Source: Serratia proteamaculans
Lineage (GTDB): Bacteria; Pseudomonadota; Gammaproteobacteria; Enterobacterales; Enterobacteriaceae
Direction: 5' to 3'
DNA length: 64,000 nt
NCBI RefSeq assembly: GCF_008830365.1
Contig: NZ_WBKI01000002.1
Span: forward strand, 867,851 to 931,850
Shown here: one piece after another, positions 9,903 through 19,460 of the stretch
Numbering within the stretch: the stretch's first letter is position 1
Layout of the letters: the number at the start of each line of letters is the position of its first letter
The notes under the pieces: model-generated
Seen by the model: only the letters and a program-made list of their open reading frames with translations
Told to the model about the DNA's origin: nothing
Database searches by the model: none
Position numbers and translations under genes: made by a program

Positions 9903-10588
9903 GAGGCAAACTCCCCTAAATCGATATGATCAAAACGGTTAACCTGCGGATGTTGACTCTGGTTATCGGCGTCATCGCGGATCAGTTGGCAGGTATGCCA
10001 ACCTGCGGCACGAGCGGCGTCCAGCTCTTGATGAATGTCGGAAAGGAATAACAGCTGGTCAGGGGCGATACCGATTTCACTGGCGATATTGCGGTACGAA
10101 GCAGTTTCACGCTTGGCACCGACGTGGGTATCGAAATAACCGCTGAACAGCGGCTGTAAATCCCCGGCATCGCTGTAGCCGAACAGCAGTTTCTGCGCCT
10201 CCACCGAGCCGGAAGAATAGACGTACAGCTTCAGCCCCTGCTGTTGCCAGGCGGCCAACTGTTCGGCCACCTCCGGGTACAAATGCCCGCGAAAATCGCC
10301 GTTCTGGTAGCCGCTGCGCCAGATGATGCCTTGCAGCGCCTTCAGCGCGGTAGATTTACGGTCTTCATCCATAAAGCGGTACAACGCGGTAATCAGTTGC
10401 TCGATATCCGCCTGCGGCTGCTCAAGTTCCTGGCGCAAAGCGGCCAGCGGGGCGGCGACTTCGGCCTCTTCAGCGTGCTGACGGAGAAAGGTCGCCAGGC
10501 GTTCGCGTGCATAGGGGAACAGCACCTGATGGACGAAACGGATATCGCTGGTCGTGCCTTCAATGTCGGTAACGATGGCGCGGATCAT
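9899..10588 (-). CDS. mtnC: Enolase-phosphatase MtnC
   Basis: 229 residues. Bifunctional HAD-family enzyme that enolises and dephosphorylates diketomethylthiopentyl-1-phosphate to acireductone. HAD motifs: DIEGTTSD at residues 8-15, [15 protein letters not shown] (Lys) and [13 protein letters not shown]. The frame is open 11 codons further upstream, but ATG 10588 matches the family start [13 protein letters not shown] and gives a 4-base ATGA overlap with mtnB. Confidence 0.95.
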   Translation of the reverse strand: MIRAIVTDIEGTTSDIRFVHQVLFPYARERLATFLRQHAEEAEVAAPLAALRQELEQPQADIEQLITALYRFMDEDRKSTALKALQGIIWRSGYQNGDFRGHLYPEVAEQLAAWQQQGLKLYVYSSGSVEAQKLLFGYSDAGDLQPLFSGYFDTHVGAKRETASYRNIASEIGIAPDQLLFLSDIHQELDAARAAGWHTCQLIRDDADNQSQHPQVNRFDHIDLGEFAS

Positions 10589-11199
10589 TTTGCCTCCAGT
10601 AAACGGCGTTGTAGTTCGCACTGGAACAGGAATTCCAGCCCTTCAAGATGACGACGTGCTTCCGCGACCTGGCGGCCCCAGCAATACAAACCGTGGCCGC
10701 GCACCAGAAAACCGTACTGTAGCGGCGTGACTTCGGCATGGGCCGCCACGCGCGCCGCTAAACGCGGGATATCCTGGTCGTTATCGAAAATCGGGATCAC
10801 CACGCTGTCCAGATGCGTACTCTGGCCGCCGAGAGATTTTTGCATCTCATAGCCCTGCAACACCAGTCCATCGCTGCGTTCAACCCGCGACAGCACGGTC
10901 GCATTCACCGAATGCGTATGCAGCACCGCACCAATCTGCGGATATAGCCGGTAAATCAGGGTATGCAGACCGGTTTCCGCCGACGGCGTGCGGCCGCTCG
11001 GTACATGGTTGCTGGCGGTTTCCACCAGCAGGAAGTCAGTTTCGGTCAGGCTGCCTTTATCCTTCCCGGATTCGGTCACCAGACAATGCTGGTCATCGAG
11101 ACGCAGCGACATATTGCCACCGGTCGCTGGGCACCAGCCCTTTTCACCAATCCAGTGACAGGCAGACAATAGCGCTGTAAGTTGCGGATTTTCGGTCAT
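10585..11199 (-). CDS. mtnB: Methylthioribulose-1-phosphate dehydratase MtnB
   Basis: 204 residues. Class II aldolase-like zinc enzyme that dehydrates methylthioribulose-1-phosphate. Motifs: [23 protein letters not shown] with His94 and His96, and the third zinc His in [10 protein letters not shown] near 168. First gene of mtnBCD and divergent from mtnE across 161 bases with MetJ-like boxes. Confidence 0.95.
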   Translation of the reverse strand: MTENPQLTALLSACHWIGEKGWCPATGGNMSLRLDDQHCLVTESGKDKGSLTETDFLLVETASNHVPSGRTPSAETGLHTLIYRLYPQIGAVLHTHSVNATVLSRVERSDGLVLQGYEMQKSLGGQSTHLDSVVIPIFDNDQDIPRLAARVAAHAEVTPLQYGFLVRGHGLYCWGRQVAEARRHLEGLEFLFQCELQRRLLEAK

Positions 11200-11278
11200 T
11201 ATCGTTTCCCGGTCTGTAAGGTCATCTGCAGGTGAAGCTTAGAATGATTTGATTAATGGTTAGATTTTTTCTTCATTT

Positions 11279-11325
11279 AGCCATCTAAGCGTCTTGATTG
11301 CCAAATACTAACATCGTGTTATATT
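11279..11325 (+). promoter_or_regulatory. mtnE promoter with two MetJ-like boxes
   Basis: AGCCATCT (11279-11286) and AAGCGTCT (11287-11294) each match the met box AGACGTCT at 6 of 8 positions and are exactly adjacent. They abut a plausible promoter TTGCCA (11298-11303), 16-base spacer, TATATT (11320-11325). Position fits repression by MetJ of mtnE and possibly mtnB. Confidence 0.5.
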
Positions 11326-11360
11326 GACGGCAACATAAGCGCCAGGAGTATTAGCCTGCT

Positions 11361-12521
11361 ATGAGCACTTCAGCATTGATTCCCGAAAGTAAACTGCCCG
11401 CGCTGGGCACCACCATTTTCACCCAGATGAGTGCGCTGGCGGCGCAGCATCAGGCAATCAACCTGTCGCAGGGCTTCCCCGATTTCGATGGCCCGGACCA
11501 CCTGAAAGAACGTCTGGCCTGGCATGTCAGCCAGGGCGCGAACCAATATGCTCCGATGACCGGTGTCGCCCCACTGCGTGAGGCCATCGCCGAGAAAACC
11601 GCCGCCCTGTACGGCTGGCTGCCGGACGCCACTAACGAAGTCACCGTCACCGCGGGTGCCACCGAGGCGCTGTTCGCCGCTATCAGCGCGCTGGTACGCC
11701 CTGGCGATGAAGTTATCTGCTTTGATCCCAGCTACGACAGCTATGCGCCGGCGGTGACCTTATCCGGCGGCACGCTAAAACGCATTGCGCTACAGCCCCC
11801 GGCGTTCAACGTCGACTGGTCGCAGTTCGGCAAGTTGCTTTCACCACGTACCCGGCTGGTGATCCTCAATACGCCGCACAACCCTTCCGCCACGGCCTGG
11901 CAGGCAGAAGATATGCAGCAACTGTGGCACGCCATTGGCGATCACGAAATCTACGTGCTGAGCGATGAAGTCTACGAACACATTTGTTTTGCTAAAGGCG
12001 GCCACACCAGCGTATTGGCTCACCCACAGTTGCGTCAGCGGGCCATCGCCGTGTCTTCCTTCGGTAAAACCTTCCACATGACCGGCTGGAAAGTGGGTTA
12101 CTGCGTGGCTCCGGCCGCGCTGAGTGCGGAGGTGCGCAAGGTGCACCAGTACCTGACCTTCTCGGTCAACACCCCGGCCCAGTTGGCACTGGCGGATATG
12201 CTGCGCAGCGAGCCGGAACACTGGCAGCAATTGTCGGCATTTTACCGTGCCAAGCGCGATCGTTTTGTGCAGGCGCTGTCCAACAGTCGACTGGAAATTT
12301 TACCCTGCGAGGGTACATACTTCTTACTGGCAGATTACAGCGCCGTTTCCGATTTGGACGACGTGGCATTCTGCCATTGGTTAACCGAGCACGTTGGCGT
12401 GGCGGCGATCCCGCTGTCGGTCTTCTGTGCCGATCCTTTCCCTCATAAATTGATCCGGCTGTGCTTCGCTAAACAGGATGCCACGCTGGATGCGGCTGCG
12501 GAGCGGTTATGTCGACTTTAA
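11361..12521 (+). CDS. mtnE: Methionine / KMTB aminotransferase (YbdL type)
   Basis: 386 residues, the same length as E. coli YbdL. Fold-type I PLP aminotransferase that would convert 2-keto-4-methylthiobutyrate to methionine, the last salvage step. Features: INLSQGFPDFDGPD near the N-terminus, NTPHNPSATAW, LSDEVYEHICF and the PLP lysine in SSFGKTFHMTGWKVGY near residue 236. The 13-base overlap with the omega-amidase gene suggests that glutamine is the amino donor, because the resulting 2-oxoglutaramate is the amidase substrate. Confidence 0.9.
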   Translation: MSTSALIPESKLPALGTTIFTQMSALAAQHQAINLSQGFPDFDGPDHLKERLAWHVSQGANQYAPMTGVAPLREAIAEKTAALYGWLPDATNEVTVTAGATEALFAAISALVRPGDEVICFDPSYDSYAPAVTLSGGTLKRIALQPPAFNVDWSQFGKLLSPRTRLVILNTPHNPSATAWQAEDMQQLWHAIGDHEIYVLSDEVYEHICFAKGGHTSVLAHPQLRQRAIAVSSFGKTFHMTGWKVGYCVAPAALSAEVRKVHQYLTFSVNTPAQLALADMLRSEPEHWQQLSAFYRAKRDRFVQALSNSRLEILPCEGTYFLLADYSAVSDLDDVAFCHWLTEHVGVAAIPLSVFCADPFPHKLIRLCFAKQDATLDAAAERLCRL

Positions 12522-13282
12522 AAATTACCCTGTTGCAGCAACCTTTGGTTTGGCGCGATGGCGAGGCCAACCTGCGTCATTTTGATGCGCTGCTGGCGCC
12601 GTTAAGCGGCCGCGATTTGATTGTGCTGCCGGAGATGTTTACCACCGGCTTTGCTATGGATGCCGGGGAAAGCGCACTGCCGGAACAGCAGGTCGTCGAC
12701 TGGCTGCACGGCTGGGCGAGTAAAAGTAACGCCCTGGTCGGCGGCAGCGTAGCGCTGAAAACTGCCGAGGGCGCGGTTAACCGTTTCCTGCTGGTCGAGC
12801 CGAACGGCCGGGTGCATGCCTATGATAAGCGCCATCTGTTCCGCATGGCCGGTGAGCACCTGCACTATCAGGCTGGCAAACGGCGTGAAATTTTCGAGTG
12901 GCGTGGTTGGCGCATCCTGCCGCAGATCTGTTATGACCTGCGTTTCCCGGTGTGGTCCCGCTATCAACAGGATTACGATCTGGCGCTGTACGTCGCCAAC
13001 TGGCCGGCACCGCGCAGCAAACACTGGCAAACGCTGCTGGCGGCACGCGCCATTGAGAACCAGGTGTTCGTGGCTGGCTGCAACCGCGTCGGCGAAGACG
13101 GTAACGGCCTGAACTACAGCGGTGACAGCCTGATCCTCAGCCCGCAGGGGGAAACATTGGCCCAGGAGGAACCCGGTGTCGCCGCACGGCTGGACGCCGA
13201 ACTGTCGCTGGAAAACCTGCAAAGCTACCGCAGCGCCTTCCCGGCCTGGCGTGATGCCGACAGCTTCCTGCGCCACGATTAA
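12509..13282 (+). CDS. yafV: Omega-amidase (nitrilase superfamily), YafV
   Basis: 257 residues. Predicted to hydrolyse 2-oxoglutaramate to 2-oxoglutarate and ammonia, pulling glutamine-dependent transamination forward. The nitrilase triad is visible: Glu42 (LPEMFTTGF), Lys107 (YDKRHLF) and Cys141 (ICYDLRFPVW). It is translationally coupled to mtnE. In E. coli yafV lies near fadE at the equivalent backbone site, while here it forms an operon with the aminotransferase. Confidence 0.92.
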   Translation: MSTLKITLLQQPLVWRDGEANLRHFDALLAPLSGRDLIVLPEMFTTGFAMDAGESALPEQQVVDWLHGWASKSNALVGGSVALKTAEGAVNRFLLVEPNGRVHAYDKRHLFRMAGEHLHYQAGKRREIFEWRGWRILPQICYDLRFPVWSRYQQDYDLALYVANWPAPRSKHWQTLLAARAIENQVFVAGCNRVGEDGNGLNYSGDSLILSPQGETLAQEEPGVAARLDAELSLENLQSYRSAFPAWRDADSFLRHD

Positions 13283-13293
13283 TCCTTTCGGGT

Positions 13294-13315
13294 CGGGCGC
13301 GGTCCGCTGCGCCCG
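13294..13315. terminator. Bidirectional terminator between yafV and hpxP
   Basis: CGGGCGC (13294-13300), 8-base loop, GCGCCCG (13309-13315) followed by TTGTTT. It lies between convergent genes. Confidence 0.6.
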
Positions 13316-13320
13316 TTGTT

Positions 13321-14673
13321 TCAGGAAAGCTCCTCTTCCACCGCTTTTTCTTCTTTGGCACCAATAGGGTTAAACAGCAGGTTCAGCAGCAACGCCACCA
13401 GGCAAGAAGCGCTGATACCGGAATGCAATAAGGTACGCACCCAGTTCGGGAACTGATCGTAAAAGGTCGGCACCACGATCGGGATCATGCCGAAGGCAAT
13501 CGCCGTCGCCACCACCACCAGATTCATATTGTCCTTGTAATCCACCTTTGCCAGGGTGCGGATCCCACTGGCAGCCACCGAACCGAACAGCACCACGCCT
13601 GCGCCACCCAACACCGGCAACGGAATACAGGCCACCAGTCGCCCCAGCACCGGCAGTAACCCCAGCAGCACCAAAATGGCCCCTCCGGCGCTGACCACAA
13701 AGCGACTCTTCACGCCGGTGATCGCCACCAATCCGATGTTCTGGGCAAACGAGCTTTGTGGGAATGAGTTGAATACTGGCGACAGCGCGCTGGACAACAT
13801 ATCGGCGCGTAGACCATTGGCTATGCGGCGCGCATTCACCGGCGAACCGACGATCTCGCCAACCGCCATCAACCCGGCGGTGGTTTCCGTCAGCAACACC
13901 AGCACGATCAACAGCATGGAGAGGGTCGCGCTCAGTTCGAAGGTCGGCCAACCGTAGGCGAAAGGCTCGGGGAATGCCAGCCATGGCCCGCTGCTTACGG
14001 CGGCAAAGCTTACTTTACCCACCAGCACGGCGACCACGCAGCCGACCGCCATCGCCAGCAACACCGACAGCCGTTTTAGCGCCGGAGAACCGACCTTGTT
14101 CAACAGCAGAATCACCACCAGCGTGAAAGCCGCCAGGCCAATATTCCCGGTTGATCCCCAGTCTGCCGCCCTGGCGTTGCCGCCCATGGCCCAGCGCACC
14201 GCCACCGGCATCAGTGACAGCCCGATCACCGTCACCACGGTGCCAGTGACCACCGGCGGGAAGAAGCGGATAATTTGTGAGAAGAACGGCGCGATCAACA
14301 GCCCTATCAGCGAGGCGGCAATCACCGCACCGAACACCGCCGGCAACCCGCCATCGCCGGTCACAATCGTCACCATGGTCGCCACCCCGGCAAAGGAAAC
14401 GCCCTGTACCAGCGGTAGACGTGAGCCGAAACCGGGTGCCCCAAGGGTTTGCAACAGCGTAGCCAGCCCGCTGACAAACAGGGCTGCCGTCACCAGCATA
14501 CCAATCTGCGGCGCGCTTAACCCTGCGGCCGACCCGATGATCAGCGGCGGTGCAATAATCCCGCCGTACATGGTCAGAATATGCTGCAAGCCGTAGGCGA
14601 AGGTCTTTGCCAGCGGCAGTTTTTCATCTTCCGGGCAGCACGAAGCCGCGCCCTTATCCTGAGACAGAGCCAT
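13321..14673 (-). CDS. hpxP: NCS2-family purine (urate/xanthine) permease
   Basis: 450 residues with about 14 hydrophobic segments. Nucleobase:cation symporter-2 family; motifs include FAYGLQHILTMYGGIIAPPL, QGVSFAGVATM, the substrate-site region LTETTAGLMAVGEIVG and NSFPQSSFAQNIGLVAITGV. It is the last gene of the leftward purine operon, 37 bases after hpxT, which points to urate or xanthine as substrate. In Klebsiella the equivalent permease heads a separate hpxPQT operon; the symbol is assigned by context and could equally be written uacT-like. Confidence 0.8.
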   Translation of the reverse strand: MALSQDKGAASCCPEDEKLPLAKTFAYGLQHILTMYGGIIAPPLIIGSAAGLSAPQIGMLVTAALFVSGLATLLQTLGAPGFGSRLPLVQGVSFAGVATMVTIVTGDGGLPAVFGAVIAASLIGLLIAPFFSQIIRFFPPVVTGTVVTVIGLSLMPVAVRWAMGGNARAADWGSTGNIGLAAFTLVVILLLNKVGSPALKRLSVLLAMAVGCVVAVLVGKVSFAAVSSGPWLAFPEPFAYGWPTFELSATLSMLLIVLVLLTETTAGLMAVGEIVGSPVNARRIANGLRADMLSSALSPVFNSFPQSSFAQNIGLVAITGVKSRFVVSAGGAILVLLGLLPVLGRLVACIPLPVLGGAGVVLFGSVAASGIRTLAKVDYKDNMNLVVVATAIAFGMIPIVVPTFYDQFPNWVRTLLHSGISASCLVALLLNLLFNPIGAKEEKAVEEELS

Positions 14674-14710
14674 AGGTACCTCGTCGATGCGGGTTAACCG
14701 CTAAGGGCGT

Positions 14711-15046
14711 TTAACTGCCCCGGTAGGTTGAGTAGGAATACGGACTAATGAGCAGCGGTAAATGGTAATGCTGCGCCGCATCATTGATGACAAAATCGAT
14801 AATTGCCGTGGCATACAAGGTTGCACGCCGGTCAGCGGCAAAGTAAGCGCCGAGATCGGCAGACAGACGGTAATGCCCGGCGGGCAGGCTATCAGGGGTT
14901 AGGTCACGCGCACGGCCGTCGGCATCGGTATGGCTTTCTGCCAGGGTTCGCCACTGCCCGTCCTGTTGCTGCTCCAGCCACACCCGCATCCCCGCAGCGG
15001 GTTTACCGAGTGAGGTGTCCAGAATATGGGTGCTGATATTACTCAT
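14711..15046 (-). CDS. hpxT: 5-hydroxyisourate hydrolase
   Basis: 111 residues, transthyretin-like. Hydrolyses 5-hydroxyisourate (the product of urate oxidation) to OHCU. The N-terminal STHILDTSLGKPA (with His7), the GHYRL strand and the diagnostic C-terminal tetrapeptide YRGS separate it from true transthyretin. No signal peptide, so cytoplasmic. Its start overlaps the end of the OHCU decarboxylase gene by 8 bases. Also known as uraH or pucM. Confidence 0.94.
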   Translation of the reverse strand: MSNISTHILDTSLGKPAAGMRVWLEQQQDGQWRTLAESHTDADGRARDLTPDSLPAGHYRLSADLGAYFAADRRATLYATAIIDFVINDAAQHYHLPLLISPYSYSTYRGS

Positions 15047-15539
15047 CGCTCAGTAACTCCTTAAAACGCAGCATCACGATTTCACGCAGTTGTTCGGCGG
15101 TTTCCTGCCGTTCCTGCTCCGCACTGTTATTCAATCGCCGTTGTAACTCACGTAAAATACTCTGACCATCGCGACCGGCGGCACGGATCAAAAACACCTG
15201 GCCAAATTGCTGTTCATAGCGTTGATTCTCGTCCCGCAGTGCTTCAGCTAACTCAGCATCCTGCGCGTTGACCGCCGCTTGCTCGCGCTGCGAAAACTGC
15301 GCCTCTTGTCCCTGACCCTTGGCACGTTCGCCGATACGCGGGTGCTGGGCCAGTGCCTGGCTGATCTCTTCCGGCTGCCAGCGCAGTGCCGCTTGCCAGG
15401 CCACCGCCAGCGCGGCGTCGATGCTGCTGAAGGGCCGTGCTACTATCACTGCCGCGTTCCAGGCCGCAATATCTACGCAGGGCCGCAGCAAACGCTCCGC
15501 TTCCTCCAGCGGCAATTGATTAAATCGTTGCAGCCTCAT
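15039..15539 (-). CDS. hpxQ: OHCU decarboxylase
   Basis: 166 residues. Converts 2-oxo-4-hydroxy-4-carboxy-5-ureidoimidazoline to (S)-allantoin. Family signature HPRIGE with the catalytic His66. The frame extends five codons upstream, but the ATG at 15539 has GGAGGAGG in front and overlaps the hpxK stop by one base (TGATG). Pairing with hpxT gives the two post-urate-oxidation steps. Also known as uraD. Confidence 0.93.
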   Translation of the reverse strand: MRLQRFNQLPLEEAERLLRPCVDIAAWNAAVIVARPFSSIDAALAVAWQAALRWQPEEISQALAQHPRIGERAKGQGQEAQFSQREQAAVNAQDAELAEALRDENQRYEQQFGQVFLIRAAGRDGQSILRELQRRLNNSAEQERQETAEQLREIVMLRFKELLSDE

Positions 15540-16795
15540 CAGGCCTCCTCCCAACCGCTAACCGTCTGGCAGTAAGCCTGGATCGCCAGCGCCACATCGG
15601 ACTGGCTGACGGCTTCGGCCGGATGGTGGCTAATGCCGCGATCGCAGCGGACAAACAGCATCCCCACCGGCCAACAGGTCGCTACGGCAATCGCATCATG
15701 CCCGGCGCCGCTCGGCAACGCCATGCTGCGCCCCTGTACCGCCATCACGCTCTGCTGCCAGCATTGTTGCAAATTTGCATCACAGGCCGTTGCATTTATG
15801 CGGTAAAACTCTTCACTGTCAAAACGCAGTCCCCGACGGGTACAGATCGCCTGCGCCTGCTCCAGCAATTGCGTCAACAGCGCTGCCAGCGGGCCATCTT
15901 CCGGGCCGCGTACATCGAGGGTCAGTTTGACTTCACCAGGGATCACATTGACCGCCCCCGGCAGGCTTTCAATTAGGCCAACGGTAGCCACCAGGTGCCG
16001 ATCGCTGGCCGAAGTCATCGCCTCTACCGCCATCATCCATTCCGCCGCCGCCGCCAGCGCGTCTTTACGTTGCCCCATCGGCACGGTACCGGCATGGCCT
16101 GCCTGGCCGGTAAAGGTACAGTTAAGCCGACGGGCGCCGTTAATCGCCGTCACCACGCCCAAAGCCAGATCGGCAGCCTCCAGACAGGGCCCTTGCTCAA
16201 TATGCAGTTCCAGATAGCCACAGATATCACTTTGCGCGCGTCGCGCTTCGCCAACCGCCGCCGGATCCAGCCCAAACTCACGTAATGCCTGTGCCACGCT
16301 AATGCCATCAGCATCGGTGCGTTCCAGCCAATCCGCCGGCCACTGTCCGGTAATGCCCCGGCTGCCCAGCAGCGCGATACTAAAGCGCGTGCCTTCTTCA
16401 TCAGCAAAGCCAATCACCTCAACCGCCACCGGCAAACGACGCTGCTGCCGATGCAAATGCGCCACCACTTCCAGCGCGGTCAACACGCCGAGCATGCCGT
16501 CATAGCGCCCGGCGTTGCGCACCGTGTCCAGATGCGAACCAAGCAGCAGCGCAGGCGCATCTGGCGTTTGGCCTTCATAACGGCCACAGAGGTTACCAAC
16601 GCTGTCCTGCCAGACCTTCATGCCGATAGTGCGCATCCAGTCGCCCACCAGTTGGTTGGCGCGTTGATGTTCCGGCGACAGGTAAACCCGGGTCAACTGG
16701 CCCGGCGTGGCGCTGATCGCCGCCAGCGCATCGCAGCGGGCCATCACCCGAGCCGCAGCCTGCTCCGCCTCCTGGGCGGTTAACAGCGCCGCCAT
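15539..16795 (-). CDS. hpxK: Allantoate amidohydrolase
   Basis: 418 residues, M20-family binuclear metallohydrolase. Predicted to remove ammonia and carbon dioxide from allantoate, giving (S)-ureidoglycine. Metal-site motifs: GSHLDTVRNAGRYDG, FADEEGTRF, ELHIEQGP and the C-terminal SGAGHDA with GISHHPAE. The family also contains N-carbamoyl-L-amino acid hydrolases; the operon decides for allantoate. The true start is the ATG at 16795, one base into the hpxJ stop, with GGGAG upstream; the open frame begins with a TTG one codon earlier. Confidence 0.88.
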   Translation of the reverse strand: MAALLTAQEAEQAAARVMARCDALAAISATPGQLTRVYLSPEHQRANQLVGDWMRTIGMKVWQDSVGNLCGRYEGQTPDAPALLLGSHLDTVRNAGRYDGMLGVLTALEVVAHLHRQQRRLPVAVEVIGFADEEGTRFSIALLGSRGITGQWPADWLERTDADGISVAQALREFGLDPAAVGEARRAQSDICGYLELHIEQGPCLEAADLALGVVTAINGARRLNCTFTGQAGHAGTVPMGQRKDALAAAAEWMMAVEAMTSASDRHLVATVGLIESLPGAVNVIPGEVKLTLDVRGPEDGPLAALLTQLLEQAQAICTRRGLRFDSEEFYRINATACDANLQQCWQQSVMAVQGRSMALPSGAGHDAIAVATCWPVGMLFVRCDRGISHHPAEAVSQSDVALAIQAYCQTVSGWEEA

Positions 16796-18036
16796 CAACG
16801 ACTCCCGTCGTCGTAGGTATTCCAGGCCGCCTGCAGCGCTTCACCCTGTTTGCTGGCGAAACCCAGCCGGTTCAGCACAGCTTCCAGCGCGGTGAGGGTC
16901 TGCAGTACGCAGTCTTTACGCGCGTTGTAGCCCATGGTGCCGATGCGCCAAATCTTGCCCTGCAGCGGGCCGAACGAGGTGCCGATCTCAATGGCGAAAT
17001 CGTTCAGCATCATCTGGCGGACCTGCTCGCCGTGCACCTGTTGCGGGATCACCACGCCGAGCACGTTATTCATGCGGTTATCAAGATCGCCGAACACTTC
17101 CAGCCCCATGCCCTGAATGCCGGCCAGCATCGCCGCGCCGTGCAGCTTATGCCGGGCGATGGTGTTATCTAGCCCTTCTTCCAGGATCACCCGGGCGCAC
17201 TCACGCGCGGCAAACAGCATACTGGTGGCTTCGGTATGGTGATTCAGACGCTCCGGGCCCCAGTAATCCATGATCATGCCGAGATCGAAGTAGTTGGAAT
17301 AGATCATTTCGTCGTCACCATCTGCGTGGTCGAGGGTGCGAATGCCCTGCTCTACGCATTTGCGGCGGCGAACGATCTCTTCAAACTGCGGGCTGAGAGT
17401 GACCGGCGAACTGCCCGACGGGCCACCCAGACATTTTTGCAGGCCGGCAGAGACCGCATCCAGCCCCCAGGCATCGGTTTCCAGCGGGTTGCCGGCAAAC
17501 GAAGCGGTGGCATCGGTGTAAAACAGCACGCCATGGCGACGGCAGATATCCCCCAATTCCGCCAGCGGCTGCAGCATAGTGGTAGAGGTGTCGCCTTGCA
17601 CCGTCAAAAGCAGGCGCGGGCGTACTTTCTTGATCGCGTCTTCAATCTGGTCGGCAGTGAATACCTCGCCCCAGGGCACCTCTATGGTGTGCACTTCGGC
17701 GCGGCAGCGGCGGGCTATCTCACACAGCAGATGACCGAAACGCCCAAACACCGGCACCAGCACCTTGTCGCCAGGGCGGATTGAAGAGACCAGCATCGCT
17801 TCGATACCGGAGCGGGAAGTGCCGTCTACCAGCAGCGTCCAGCGGTTTTCGGTGCGGAACAGCGCGCGATACAGCTCCATCACCTGATTCATGTAACCGG
17901 TCATCGCCGGATCGTACTGACCAATCAACTGGCTCGACATGGCGCGCAGCACGCGCGGATCCGCGTTGATCGGCCCCGGCCCCATCAGCAGGCGGGCGGG
18001 TGGATTGATCTGATCGAATTGAGTGATATCTAACAT
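16795..18036 (-). CDS. hpxJ: (S)-Ureidoglycine-glyoxylate aminotransferase
   Basis: 413 residues, PucG/HpxJ-type PLP enzyme of the class V aminotransferase group. Transfers the amino group of the unstable ureidoglycine to glyoxylate, giving oxalurate and glycine. Features: MGPGPINADPRVLRAM at the N-terminus, DGTSRSGIEAML, VQGDTSTTML, TDATASFAGN and the PLP lysine in GLQKCLGGPSGSSP near residue 198. Adjacent hpxK supplies its substrate and hpxWXYZ would consume the oxalurate. Confidence 0.92.
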   Translation of the reverse strand: MLDITQFDQINPPARLLMGPGPINADPRVLRAMSSQLIGQYDPAMTGYMNQVMELYRALFRTENRWTLLVDGTSRSGIEAMLVSSIRPGDKVLVPVFGRFGHLLCEIARRCRAEVHTIEVPWGEVFTADQIEDAIKKVRPRLLLTVQGDTSTTMLQPLAELGDICRRHGVLFYTDATASFAGNPLETDAWGLDAVSAGLQKCLGGPSGSSPVTLSPQFEEIVRRRKCVEQGIRTLDHADGDDEMIYSNYFDLGMIMDYWGPERLNHHTEATSMLFAARECARVILEEGLDNTIARHKLHGAAMLAGIQGMGLEVFGDLDNRMNNVLGVVIPQQVHGEQVRQMMLNDFAIEIGTSFGPLQGKIWRIGTMGYNARKDCVLQTLTALEAVLNRLGFASKQGEALQAAWNTYDDGSR

Positions 18037-18079
18037 GTTAATTCCTTACCAGCTTAATAACTTAATAGACTTGGTAGCA

Positions 18080-18823
18080 TCAGTGCTCAGACAGGCCGCG
18101 AACCGATGCAATAAACTGTTTTAATTCCTGCGTTTGCGGATTGGCGAACAGCGTGCGACTGTCGCCCTGCTCCCATACCTTGCCCTGGTGCATAAACACC
18201 ACCCGGTCGCCGACCTCGCGGGCAAAGTTCATTTCATGGGTCACCAGGATCAGCGTCATGCCCTCTTTGGCCAGTTGCTCCAGCACCTTGAGTACTTCGC
18301 CAACCAGCTCAGGATCCAACGCCGAGGTAATTTCGTCACACAGCAAGACTTTCGGGTTCATCGCCAGCGCCCGGGCAATCGCCACCCGCTGCTGCTGTCC
18401 GCCGGAAAGGTTAGCCGGTGAATAATGCATGCGCTCACTCAGCCCGACCTTGTTCAACATCTCTTCCGCCAGTTCACGGCATTCGGCCGGGCTTTTCTTC
18501 AGCACCCGACGCGGCGCCAGCATCACGTTCTCCAGCGCGGTCATATGCGGGAATAAATTGAAGTTCTGGAATACCATGCCAATGGAGCGGCTGATTTCAC
18601 GGGCCTGTGAATCGCGATCGGTGACGGTCATGCCACCCAGCTTGATACTGCCTTCCTGATAGCCTTCCAGCCCGTTGATGCAGCGTAACAAGGTGCTCTT
18701 GCCGGAGCCGCTGCGGCCGATGATCGAAATCACCTCGCCCATATCGATATCCAAATCCACGCCCTTCAGCACATGGTTCTGACCGTAATATTTCTGCACC
18801 TGATTAATTGTGATGAGCGGCAT
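18080..18823 (-). CDS. hpxI: Polar amino-acid family ABC transporter ATPase
   Basis: 247 residues. Walker A GRSGSGKST near residue 36, Q-loop VFQNFNLFPH, signature LSGGQQQR, Walker B VLLCDEITSALD and switch THE are all intact. ATP-binding subunit of an importer whose other three subunits are encoded directly upstream; the start overlaps the permease gene hpxH by 20 bases. Context (allantoate genes) suggests allantoate or a related ureide as substrate. The symbol follows Klebsiella hpxFGHIJK by gene order. Confidence 0.85.
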   Translation of the reverse strand: MPLITINQVQKYYGQNHVLKGVDLDIDMGEVISIIGRSGSGKSTLLRCINGLEGYQEGSIKLGGMTVTDRDSQAREISRSIGMVFQNFNLFPHMTALENVMLAPRRVLKKSPAECRELAEEMLNKVGLSERMHYSPANLSGGQQQRVAIARALAMNPKVLLCDEITSALDPELVGEVLKVLEQLAKEGMTLILVTHEMNFAREVGDRVVFMHQGKVWEQGDSRTLFANPQTQELKQFIASVRGLSEH

Positions 18824-19460
18824 GGAATTTCTTCTCCAGATAATGACTGTAGCGCGACAGCGGATAACACATCAGGAAATAGCCCAACGCGACCAGGCCG
18901 AAAACTTTAAACGGTTGATAAGTGACATTGTTCAGCATGGTGCCAGCCTTGGTCAGTTCGATAAAACCAATGATCGACGCCAGTGCGGTGCCCTTGATCA
19001 CCTGCACCGAAAAACCGACGGTGGGGGCGATAGCGATACGTACCGCTTGCGGCACAATCACCCGCACCAGGGTCTGACCAAAACTCAGCCCCAGACAGCG
19101 CGACGCTTCCCACTGGCCTTTCGGCAACGCGGCAATACTGCCGGACCAGATATCCACCAGAAAAGCGCTGGTAAACAAAGTCAGTGCCAAAGCGGCAGCG
19201 GTCCAGGGGCTCACATCAATGCCGAACAGCGCCAGACCAAAGAAGGCCAGGAACAGCTGCATCAGCAGCGGCGTACCCTGAAACAGCTCGGAATAACAGC
19301 GGACAAACTGCAACGCCCACTTACGCTTGCTCAGGCGCAGCAATAACAGCGGCAACGTCACCAGAGTGCCGCCAAAAAACGCCGTCAGCGACAGCAGCAA
19401 GGTCCAGCGTGCCGCCAACAGCAGGTTGCGCACAATGTCCCAGTCGGTAAAAGTCAGCAT
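18804..19460 (-). CDS. hpxH: ABC transporter permease, polar amino-acid type
   Basis: 218 residues, five hydrophobic segments, with the ABC importer EAA loop reading LPKGQWEASRCLGLSFGQTL. One of two paralogous membrane subunits. Its ATG shares one base with the stop of hpxG (TGATG), indicating translational coupling. Confidence 0.82.
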   Translation of the reverse strand: MLTFTDWDIVRNLLLAARWTLLLSLTAFFGGTLVTLPLLLLRLSKRKWALQFVRCYSELFQGTPLLMQLFLAFFGLALFGIDVSPWTAAALALTLFTSAFLVDIWSGSIAALPKGQWEASRCLGLSFGQTLVRVIVPQAVRIAIAPTVGFSVQVIKGTALASIIGFIELTKAGTMLNNVTYQPFKVFGLVALGYFLMCYPLSRYSHYLEKKFHAAHHN

